DNA from: Lineus longissimus | Taxonomy: Eukaryota > Nemertea > Pilidiophora > Heteronemertea > Lineidae | NCBI RefSeq assembly: GCF_910592395.1 | Contig: NC_088311.1 | Location: forward strand, 10,606,501 to 10,670,500 | Reading direction: 5' to 3' | Length of the DNA stretch: 64,000 bases | Part shown: positions 1 through 11,300 of the stretch, in pieces | How the letters are laid out: each line of letters starts with the position of its first letter | How positions within the stretch are numbered: position 1 is the stretch's first letter | Notes under the pieces: model-generated | Told to the model about the DNA's origin: nothing | The model's input: the letters and a program-made list of their open reading frames with translations, nothing else | Database searches by the model: none | Program-made: the position numbers and the translations under genes

Positions 1-114
1 CTCCTATCTACCAGCTAAAAATTCGCCTCAAACCACCTCTGTTCAATACAAATATCCAGAAAGTCCTACTTTCCTTCCAATTCATAAAAAAACAAAAATA
101 GCAGTAAAAGTAGG

Positions 115-285
115 CGCAATGGCTAGTAGGCGAAAAGGCAAGTAGGCGAAATGGCTAGTAGGCGAATTTACAAGTAGGCGAAATGGCTAGTAGGCGAAAT
201 GGGTAATAGGCGAAATGGCTGTAGGCGAAATGATTGTAGGCGAAATGGCTGTAGGCGAAATGATTGTAGGCGAAATGGCGATACA
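115..285. repeat. Minisatellite, unit gtaggcgaaatgg with variable spacer
   Basis: About ten head-to-tail copies of a 13-base core (gtaggcgaaatgg) are separated by short ct, cta, at or aa spacers, giving units of roughly 14 to 18 bases. The repeat keeps reading frames open on the minus strand with a monotonous FAY-rich translation, which is an artefact of the repeat and not a gene. Confidence 0.9.
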
Positions 286-354
286 CCGTCCAGTATGGCA
301 TGATAGGCCTGTCCAGGTTTGGATGGGTGGTCAGCGGTATCAATAGCCAGAGTA

Positions 355-515
355 GGGAGCCTCATAGCCTAATGGTTAACACTGCTGACTACGACGCAAA
401 AGGGCCCAGGTTCAATCCTGGGGAGAAATTAAGGATTGTATTTCACCAAGTGGGAAACGTCAGTAGCTTTCCTGGACTCAACCTCTCTCCAAAGTCGTAT
501 TCACTAGGCCAATAA
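355..515 (+). mobile_element. tRNA-derived SINE head
   Basis: Internal Pol III promoter-like boxes are visible: an A-box-like tagcctaatgg near 367 and a B-box-like ggttcaatcc near 410, about 40 bases apart, as in a tRNA. The flanks do not fold into a clean acceptor stem and the sequence runs on after the B box, so a tRNA-derived SINE or tRNA pseudogene is more likely than a working tRNA gene. Confidence 0.6.
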
Positions 516-686
516 GCCGTATGTAACGCTTATCCCGCCTTGGGGGAGGAATACTCCCTGGAGAAAATCACCTCCAAGTGCAGAGCGTATGCTGAAGAAG
601 AAGAATAGCAAGGTGATCCTACAAACTAAGCTAACAAACACCCCCTCTCTTGACCTACACTAACCACTGCTTACATTGCTTTTCAG

Positions 687-2398
687 AACTGTGGATGCTA
701 GGTGATGATCCTAACAATGCAATAGCTGGAAGCACAGCTGTAGGAGTGTGTAATGTGACCAGTCCATCAATAACATCACAAACAGACTTCAATGCTAGTA
801 ATCTGGTCATCAAAGACTTTCATGGTACTCCTCTGCCAGCCGAGTCAATTGTACCTATTTCCAAAACAGCAGCACGCTTCACGATCAAAAACATTTCGAA
901 AAGCCAGTATGGGAAATATAAATGCTATTACAAACGCGATTTGATATATGATAGATGGATTTATGTTGGTGGTAAGATCTTTGTGTTCATTTGTTTGTAT
1001 GTTTTCTCCAAATTGATCTCTTCAACAGTGAACGCCACCTATGTGTGTGTGATAGTTGGAAATCAATTTGGAGAAAGTCCAAGAAACTTTGTTGTTAGTT
1101 GTTTCTCAGACTTTCCTTCCACAACTCCTCTAAAGAAATCATTTGCATGTTTTATTGGAGAATTCCCATCAGCACCAAACGGGATTTCAAGAAAGCCCAT
1201 TATTTCTCTGAGAAGCAGCTAATAAAATGTTCTGCCCCCCCCCCCCCCTCCCCCCATGTGTTGGTTATGGTTACTCTTGATATCATGCATGCGTTCTATC
1301 CTGTTTCAGAGCTCTACTTCTACGGCGGGAACCTTGTGGGCATAGGGACAATGGTGATAGGTGTCTGTGATGCCTCCAAATGTGATATTTGTAACAATAA
1401 GGCTACGTCTACATCAAAAACTGAGAATTCCATCAGTGATTCTCTTTTTATAATTCATGCCAATGGCAATACAACTGCCCCCAAAAGAATAAACAATACA
1501 CAAAAAATGTCTTTAAGTGCTATTAAATTTACAATACCTAGAGTGCATCGAAGTCAGTTTGGTCGGTATATCTGCTACTATCAGTTTGGTGGGGAGGCAG
1601 TCCTGATCAGCACCAGGACATTATATGTCGATGGTAAGCCAGTAGAAACTGCTGCTGTTCCTAACTCGTCACTTGCGTGTTATTAGCAGTAACATCTCCT
1701 CACTGTACACCTTAACTGCGCTCACTTAGCATGTACAGAAGCCATCTTTCCCGGCCGGCAGTGCTTCACTTACAACTTACAAACCGTGATGCCTCCTCCA
1801 GGGCCCAAACCGCACTTACATTGACCAAAGTTGAAAACAAAATTATATTCTTTGGGCAGATGAGTTGACATGCATGTCTAAATGTGATAAACAGCTGTGT
1901 GCCATTGTTGTCCCTGTTGCCACTTGGTTCTTTGGGGCTCATCTGAGCTGTAACATCAGCCATTCTCATTCGCTCCAGAATCTTGGTTTGATAATCGGAC
2001 GGGCTCATTAGTAAACATTACTCACATTGTAAAATGATTCTGATCAATTTCAGAGCCGATAGTACTCGGTCTTGGTGCTGGGGGGAGAAGTGGCGATAGG
2101 ACCTCACCCATAATTGCTGGGACAACAGTCTATGGCATTTGTAATGCTACAGGCATTTCAACTAAATCTCTCAAATCCAATCATCACTTTCCTGCCATTT
2201 ATCGTGTTATTTATTACAATTCAACTCGACAAGAACTAAAAATTCCTGAGAAACAGATAAAAATCAAGCCAGTTTCTCAAGACGTGATTGGGTTTGAAAT
2301 GGCTCATGTGAAGAAGAGTCAATGTTGTGGCTATATATGTCGCTACGGCCCCCTCTACACCGGCGTCCTGATCAGTACAGTGTGGTTACAAGTTGGCG
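687..2398 (+). CDS. Three tandem Ig-like domain exons of the receptor
   Basis: Exons 687-971 (95 codons), 1310-1633 (108) and 2054-2398 (115) each begin and end in phase 1 and encode one diverged Ig-like domain. All three share an early G-V-C-N/D or G-I-C-N element (GVCNVT, GVCDAS, GICNAT), a late Y-x-C or Y-I-C element (YGKYKCYY, FGRYICYY, CGYICRY) and a terminal V-G/D-G at the donor. The symmetric phase makes these exons freely duplicable. Several N-x-S/T sites are present. The pairwise similarity is low outside the motifs, so the duplications are old. More copies may lie upstream of the window. Confidence 0.75.
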
Positions 2399-5300
2399 GT
2401 AAGACTGTTGCAACTTCCAGCTTCTCCTGGTGAACATGCTTACTTTGGGAGCCATTCAAATAACTAAAGCAATGCTTTTGTATTGATACCTTTGCACTGT
2501 AAATATAAAAAGTGCCAAACTGAATGTGAGCTCAGGTTAACAAGGTCATAAATGTTTAGTGGTGTAAAGGATAACACAATTGTCATTTGCTTTGATGAGT
2601 TTAAAAACATATTTATGTTTGTATTAGTTTGTGAAGTGTAACCAGCTTATATATAGGGTTTATTTTAGTATACTCACCAGTAATTCATGTAAAGAAGCTT
2701 AACTCTTAAGTTACTTGTGAGGTCGCTGTGCCAGACGTGCCAGAGACTGTGGTCAAGTTCATTTGAGAAGCCAAAACAGCTGCTTGACCTACTTCCTGTA
2801 CCACAGATGCCAGTTGACTCAGGTGGTAATACATGGCATATGTGACACAGTCACCCTGGTTGGGCTTAATCCGTCTGGTTGTATGTGGCAAGGCTGAGAG
2901 GTTCCTTCCATCCCCCCCTTCCCCCATTGGGTAGTCTGTATTATTCCTGCCACCTCTCACATCTCATCACTGTTCTGGTTTTCTCAAGTGAACTTCCTGC
3001 GCCTTGAAATCTGGATGATTTACGAAAATCGGGCACTCTGTTGCGGATAGAACTGGTCTAGTTAGTGTAGTATTCTGTTGTTATCTGGCAGAAGTTCTCA
3101 CCATGATTTATCAGTCCTGACCTAAATTGTGAACTTCCAAGTACATGTGGTACCATCTCCAGAGTCAATCTTTGCCTTTTGTGCTGATGATATGGCCAGA
3201 AATGAAAGTCTGCCAGAAATTTGCGATGGCTTGTGGGCAGTTGAGAAGTGCTGGCAAAGAGGGCAGGACGGAGGGCAAATCTGGGATGGCTTGTGGGCAG
3301 TTGAGAAGGCAGGGTGCAAATCAGCTGAGAGGAGAAGGGCAGTGTGCAGCTCCCTTCTAAAATGGCCGAGCAGAAACACTACTTTATAATCAGTATCATG
3401 ATGTGAAGTCTTTAATCTGTTTATACATTGCTCAAACCACCATGGAATACATTGTTGTTAAAATGATTCAATGAAAAGACTTTATCTTGCTCGGCGCGTT
3501 GTCATTATGTTTTCATGACTTCATATATTCAGTCTTATTCCTCTCGTATTGACGGGATGTCTGTTACTTTCAGAGAAGCCGATGAAACCATTTCTAAACT
3601 TAACAAACCAGGATGCTGTTCTCGTCTACAACTGGGAGAATTTGACCATCATTATATCTCCCACGATTGACCAACAGAATGCATACACTCATGATCCGCG
3701 AGACACTGATGTGCGTCTGCTGACAAAATGCCAGATCTGGTTTAATTGGAGGTGAGTGACCACAGATCCCAGAAGGTTGATGTTACAGCTCAGTATGTGC
3801 GCTATCACTCGGGCTATGGCTATAGTTAACATTGCTGGACCATGGGTTTTTCGCTTCCCGCCAATGTCAATGTTTAGATTTAATAGATTAGTTCATGAAC
3901 AGACAAGGTTCTTGAGACACCTCTCCTTTGAATTACACCGAGGTACGTTTGAGGCACTGATAAATACAAGTACGGGTCATGTGTATCAGTACTGTTTGTT
4001 TTCTGATATCATTATGTTTTACACATGTTATTCATATACTATCCTGTTATAACACTCCAGTGTTGCTGTGACTGGTAAAAGGTAAGTACATGATATCACT
4101 TGTTGACAGACAGTTTGGTTCATGGTTCTGGGTGCATGTTTGCTCACATGCTCATGTATGTGCTGACTATAGCTTATGTAAAGAGGTGGAGTGTTCAGCT
4201 TTTATGTGACCCCATGCAGCTGCAGATGCTGGTACTGCGAGTATTGGGAGTCCCAATCGGGTGAGGTATATACAGCCAGATACAGCTCTCGCTTGCTCAG
4301 TTCATGTTGCTACAATAGGAGGCTTAGATTGTGGTGCCTACCACTGCAAAACTGAGGCATCAAAACTAACACATGACATTTCTTCCTAACATCAACTGTA
4401 AATGTTTGATGCATGTATAAAGCTTTGCATTGATACATAATGTGTTGTATCTAATGTCCTGCATGACCACCAGGTGGAAGAGTGGTGATCTCCCGGAACA
4501 ACCCTCCTTCACGTACCGCCTCCAGAAACCTGCGCTGCAGGCTGTGACCATTTAGGGGGCTTACTGCATCAGTTTCTACTGACGGTGGCCAATCAGGGTG
4601 CTAATTCTAACATCTTGTAATAGCATGACAATTACTTCTTCTATACCTTTAACCCTGGCTAATTCCCTCATAGATTTGGCAAGTTTGTCCCTCTGTCATT
4701 GGCTTGAAGAGCAAGTCTTCTGTCCAACATGGTGCCAGTGAACATGGCCTCTTGGTTCGATGAATGATCCAGTGGGAGCTGTTGGTCTTGTTCTCCTCAA
4801 ATGAACTTCGCTCCTATTGTTGATGCAGAATTATTTTGATATTAACTGTAGTCTGTAACATTTTGTGTGATTTGTCTGAACTTGGAGCGATGTTTTGCTG
4901 TGACACCCTGTCTTGTCTGGTGCAAACAATGACAACTGGTAAAGCTAAAAGTATCTATGCTTTAAGGAACCTTACACAGTGCCGCCTGTTCCCATATTTT
5001 CATAACTGGTAAAGCAGAGGCCAAGTGGATGGGTTCCGGAGAATTCTGTGAATAAAAGCGTTACTATGTGAACGAATCTTGACTGTTAACAATCTAATGT
5101 GAGGTTGATTTTAATAATTTAGACTTTTCTCGTCGTAGCATTGGATAAGCAAACCTCTGTCTAACAAGGTGTTTTTTGCAGGTGCAGCAACAGTATGCCG
5201 TTTACAAAATGTGACATGGACACTTCAACAAATACGTGTAAGGTTCCTCGGAAGGTTTATCGAGATTTAAGTGGCAGAAAACCACCGAACTACACGTGCA

Positions 5301-8300
5301 TCAAGGCTGAATGCTGGAATGACGCATTTGGGAACTCGTCAGCTGTGTACAGGGTTGACCTGGCTCAAAGAGGTGAGGTGATCGGCCATCATGGAACAAG
5401 TCAATAACGTCTGCTTCCTAATTCTCATTTTAGGCATATTTTGTCTAAAGTGGCAATATCTTGTACAGGTGCTTGTTTTATCATGGAAGGGATACCACAA
5501 ACTGCTTCATGTTAAGAATGGTACTGGTATTACTGCACAGGATGAGTGTCTTGAGCTATACAGGGCTGGCTCTGTTGAAAGTCACAAAGAGACATCAGAG
5601 GTGGATGGTTGCACTTCATTATATTTCTAATCACAATTTGTTTTAAATAAATTGCCATTTTTTATCATTTTTACCTACTTCATTGCAGTGAGGCCTGCTC
5701 CAGTGCCATCAATCACAGCAGCTATTGTTAATAGTAGAACAGTTAAATCATCTTGGAAGCCCGATAAAAAATGGCGCATGTTTGGAGGACAAGTTCTCTA
5801 CGACATTGAATTTAATGCAAAGCAATTTCAGCATCAGGTAAACTCACTATCTGTGAACAGGAAGAATGTTTCTTTTTCTTTGGACTCTGGAGTAGGGAAG
5901 CATCCAGGATGTTTCTGTAAAGACCCAGGCATGTCTAGTGTTTCCCCTCCCTTACTCAGTAACTGCTGACAGGGAATGCTAGTTGAATGCAGTCCCTCAG
6001 AATGGCAAGCTCAACTGCTGACAGGGAATGCTAGTTGAATGCAGTCCCTCAGTATATGGGAAGCTCAACTGCTGGCTGGGAATGTACTCCAGAATTCAAG
6101 CCAAAAGGGACTGTCATTTCCTGAACAACTGTATCTTACGTTGTCAAATAATTGCTTTGCTCTTCTCTCATTTTCAGTGAAACCCTCCCCAGTCAAGTTA
6201 TCTCGGCAATATGTCACTGACCCAAGGTCGGTGGTATTGAGGTGGCAAAAGGCGCATGCCACCTATGAACTTCTGTACACCGTTACATTAAGCGCCACTA
6301 ATTTCGATCATAAGGTATTTTGTAGTCTGCTGCTTGTTGATTGGCTTCAGTTTAACTAATTCCTTTAACCTTGTATTGTGCGTATCTATGAAACCATAAC
6401 GTGGCAAAAGCCCCATCAGTACTCAATAACATGTTGGGAGACTCTCAACCCAATCTCATGCCGATTTTGGTTGGTGTGTAAGTGTTGCATGGTTGTGGGG
6501 CACTTTCCAGATGGCACTACTTTGGGTAATGGTTTTGGCTGTTGAGTGATGAGGGGGGGACAAGAGAATCGGATTCTTGCATCAACATCAAGAGCTGTCT
6601 GTGTTAAAGGCTTTTGCTGTTACTTCCCATCATGCCCTCTTCCTTCACGCTTGTGGTACTCGCTGTCAAGTATCTCTAGGCTTTGACCTGATGTACTTGT
6701 CCCTATACATGGTACTGGTCCCATACATGTATCCTATACCAGTACACATTTTGGATGAATTAAGGGATAGAGTCTATACTTGATGTATTCGGCCATGTTC
6801 ATTACTGTTGCTAAAATCAAGAGAGGTTTCTGTCTTCTCCGCTACACTCTATAGAGTCTCGCCACACTATAGAGTCTCGTTATGGTGGCATAGAACGTGT
6901 CAGGTCAACTAACATTTCTTTTGAAGTGGAGGTAAACTGCATCGTATGTACGTTGAAATACATGAGTGCCGTTTGCCTTTAAGTTGACTCCCATCCACTG
7001 TTGAATCCAGTAACACCTAAACTGTAGGAAAGCTTTCAAACCAAGATTAGTTACAAATAAATACATATTGTATTCAAAACCCTATCACAGCTTATGAATG
7101 ACCTGTAATGTTTATGCTAAATATGGACCGACCTATTGCCATGGGTAGCTGTTGCTATGAGCATGTGTTTTGGCATGGCCTGCCTGATTATGCCTATCAA
7201 TCAAGCTGCCCACCTCAACTATGATTGCATCAGATAAAGTAGTTGTAAATGAAATGCACAGGTCTGGATTCAACACTCGCTTCGGGAATAACATTGCTTG
7301 ATTTGCCTGATTGTCAATTAACTCATTCATTACCTTATTTATTATGGATTATGTTTTTTATAACTTCCTTCATGCTTTTTACATGAAGTGTGTCAGTGAA
7401 AAAAACAGTTTGCCACCATTTCTTTACAATTTTATAACTCTTTTGCCTGGCTCTGATTTCATGTTTACCTTGCCAGGACAGTGAGGCTATATGAAAGTGC
7501 AGAGTCCGTCATTGTTAACTTTTGACAGAAACAGTGGCTCTAATGCAAGATGCATTGTCATTATTTCTAAACCAGAGGTTCCTCAAACATTCTTGTAGTC
7601 AGAATGAATTCACATACCGTACTTCAAGATGTGTATCAGGTGAGCACAATGGCCCTAGGTCATTTATTCCAGTTCTGTGGTGCTGAATGAGTTAATGCGT
7701 GTTAATAAGTTGTAAAATAAGTATTGTTTGCTTCCCTCATTCTCCATAGGTGGAGCCGCTGTATGGCATGAAGATGTTGATATGTCCTGCTGGTTCTGAC
7801 AGAAAACCCCTTGCCTGACTTGCATAAGGCCCGTAATGCGGATTGGCCCTTCTCATCAAATGAAACAATCTCTTTGCTAGAAACCAGAAAGAAGTGTTGC
7901 TTAAAAGGAATATTTCATGACTCTTAAACATTTCAAGAGACCCTGAACTCCGAACAATGCGCACAGCATGAATTTGTTATCTAGTCAGTTCGGATGTCTC
8001 ATGATGTGTCTATATTTGAAGTTTGATTGCTTTTTTCGAAATTGGCTGTCAGTTTGCCTGCACCAAATTGATAAAACGAACATAGTTGTCCTTGCACAAC
8101 TTCTTTTCCAACCAGGTATTTCAGTCCATGCCAGGAAACGGGCGCATTCACGCCCACGCCCGCAAACGCCCGTAAACTACTCCGCACGAGCGCTATCCAT
8201 AACGCCCGCCGGACACTTGAGGGGCGCGTGCCGACCGTCATTAAAAAAACCCGGCGCGATAACGCCCGCCGATTCCCAGCATGATCGTGATTCATTTCCC

Positions 8301-11300
8301 GGTATCCAGAGTTCCATTTCGCGGAAATCTAGAGTCTCACTCAACGCGGTAATTATGCCGTTTAGCGCTGGGTACACGCCAGGCTGTACACTTCGCTATA
8401 GTTGGCGGTTGCTGCAGTGCGTGGTAATGGCATATCGAATCAGGATGGAACTAAGCATTACAAAGTGGATTGTAGGCATTTTGAGAATGTTTCTTCGCCG
8501 GGAGTTGGCTACAAAAAGTGCATAGCAGATAAAACTAGTTTTTTGTCTAAATTCCTTGTTCATAATGTAATAAATTGCCATGCCCGACGGGCAGCATGAC
8601 TTCGTCCTGCGACTTGCCCAGAAATTTTTTTACTCTGGAATTGTCTACAGGCATCTCATGCGGGCGCAGGCGTGATCGCGCCCGTTTCCTGGCAGTAGTT
8701 TGCGGGCGCAGGCGTGATCACGGGCGCAGGCGTGATCACGGGCGCGGGCGTGATCGCGCCCGTTTTACTGGCATGGCCTGCCAGCTGTCCAGCTGGCGGG
8801 AGTGAAAAAAATAGTGCCCGTGGAAAGGGTTGCGGGAGTGACTGATGGTGCCCGTGGATTTTTCTCATGGCAGGCACTGGTATTTCAAATCTCTTTGTGG
8901 GGACGCCTTACACCCTATCTGCCTTCAACATGTTCAAACCAACTCTCAACAACTCACGTCCCTGTTGAGGAATTTCATGCAGTTGGCAAATATTTGGCAA
9001 AAGTGCACTTATTTTTAACAGAAGTTTACCCAAGCAATCCACTGGCTTTATTCATAATGCAAAGAATAACAAATGTGAATGTTGTGGGCGTTGATATTGC
9101 AATCATTTCTTTATCAGCACTGTCAAGCTGGAAGATAATGGTGGCCTGTAGTGATCCACTGATCGCAGGACAACTTCCTTCTTGTGAAAATCTGCCAAAG
9201 CAAAAGTCCCCACAGTCATGTGGGTGTGAGGTATTCAGTAAGATTCAATTTCACTCTCAATTTGAATGAGTTGATATGACCTAATTGAGTGCTTTTACTG
9301 ATAGCCTGATTATTGGTGCATGACCGAGTTAAATAATGTTGAATGACTTGTGTTTGTTCTGTCAAGTGTTGCAATGTTAACTGTTTTTTATCACCAGTTG
9401 ATTTACGATATGCATTTGCATGAATCCCAGATTGTATGCTTGCTCTTGTTTGTTCCTTCGTGCTTGCATGAAATCCATTCTCAATATGAGAAATAGTGCT
9501 TAGCTTGAGCAGGAAGGTCCGATCTGCGTGCCTGAGCAAATTGGAGCAGATTAGTCTTTTGTTTCAATTTGGAAAGATGTGTTCCTACATTTTAGTTTGA
9601 TATCCTGCAGTCTAGAGGACCTTGGTTCGAACCCCATCAAGCATTACCAATGGAAAAAACCCATCCCAATAATATCTGTGCAATATATCTGGCAATTAGG
9701 TTTATGAATAGAACAGGTAGTTAATACTTGAGACTTGAGTGCACCATTGTCTTGCCTTTAGAAGTGCATTGCGCTCTCAATGTCTGACCTCCTCATACCA
9801 GGAAAGCTCTGAGACGCAGACAAACACTATTGTTTCTCATGCCCAGCTGAACTTACAAACAAACCTATACCATCATAAAATTACATGGAGTTCATCTCAA
9901 ACATATTAAAGGTACAGTGTATTTTGTACTGAGGCGCAGGTTTTGGAGAGAATTCATGATGTTGGTCAATTGCATGCAAATCTGTACTATGAGCAGTTGA
10001 CCAGAGTATACACTGTTGATGCTATGCATATACATGTAGTGTAGTGTTCTGATGTAGATGAATGTTAAATAGAATTCATGATGATAACCTACATGGCTTG
10101 GAAAATTGGGTCAATTTTTTATATCATTGTAACAAGATTTGTCACATAAATGTCATAAATTTGGTATTTTCCATGTTATCTAGTGTTTGGTTTTCTGTGG
10201 GAGTCTCATGCCTGGCAATGTGACCTGGAAGGATTGCTTGCCCCCTCGTCTGATTAACTGCTAGCCAGCAAAATGTGGAATGTCTAAAACTATTGGCCCA
10301 ATATACTTTTGGCAGAAATGGCTGAAAGTGAAAGTGTTGTCATTCCACTCTGGCTGGTGATATTGTGTCCCATGTACAGTGTTTAATGTCATATGAGAAT
10401 CCAGACTAGGGGAGGACAACAGTTGGCATGTCATTAATGGTTCGTCATTAATCTCTAAATACCACTATCGACATCAATAGAATAGTGGCATACCTGTTCC
10501 GCTGCTATATACAGATGTCCATATCATATGGTGCATGTATGTTGAGATATTTGAGAGCTGTTGGCCGTTTGTAAGCCATCCATCATTTGCCAATAAATAA
10601 GTTCCATAACAAAAGGCTTAATAAAATTGCGCAGTTATCTGTGTTATTTATGTTTAGTTCATTTGATTGGGGTCCTCCTGGTGTTGAATGATAGAACTGA
10701 AACATCAATACTTGAGACAATTATTGCTCAGTGCATGTTGGCCGGGTTGTAGTTTACAAATTGAATTGGCAACTTGGTGCCCAACCGTTGACAGCATCAG
10801 ACAGAAGAAATGACAGTTTTCGTATCTTAAAGTGGTCAAGTATCTCGTATCTTAAAGTGGTCACAGCAGAAGTCTGGTTTGAGTTGAGAAATAAAGTACC
10901 TTTTCATAACACTTGACTCAATTTGTGCAAACAGTTTCTGCACATCATGCATGTTACATATTTTTTCACCAACTCCTTTGGTTTCAGCTTACCTTCATGA
11001 AGTTGAACACAACCTCGCTGATGGTGTCAGACCTGATCCCTCATGGCGAGTATAATGTTCAAATCACCGCCAGCCCAAAATATGCCGGCTTTGAAAGTGA
11101 TCCGACCGCTTCAACCGTGATCATGCCTCCTGATGGTGAGTTGGTGACTGAGTAGAAACAATCGACTGCTCACTTTCCTTAGCAATATCCTCTCCTCTAG
11201 AAAGATTCTGATGTCATTGATGTCTTGTACGCTCAGTAAGATACCTGTGTGTTTACCAGCTCTTAGCAAATTGCCACATATAAGATTCAGATCACTTTTT

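Larger units (their letters stand above)
1..686. other. 5' edge: intron or upstream region with minisatellite and SINE
   Basis: No exon could be supported here. The stretch holds a short-unit minisatellite and a tRNA-derived SINE, listed separately, and ends with a pyrimidine-rich acceptor (tttcag at 681-686). It is presumably an intron of the receptor gene that starts before the window. Confidence 0.6.

Noticed and set aside
355-425. Functional tRNA gene
   Set aside because: A and B boxes are present but no clean acceptor and anticodon stems can be drawn, and the sequence continues as a SINE.
3174-3320. Duplicated ggatggcttgtgggcagttgagaag segment as an exon pair
   Set aside because: Two direct copies exist, but no acceptor/donor pair with the right phase frames them in the receptor gene.
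7968-8525. Long overlapping open frames on both strands
   Set aside because: They partly lie in a GC-rich inverted-repeat element where stop codons are rare on both strands; no protein family is recognisable.
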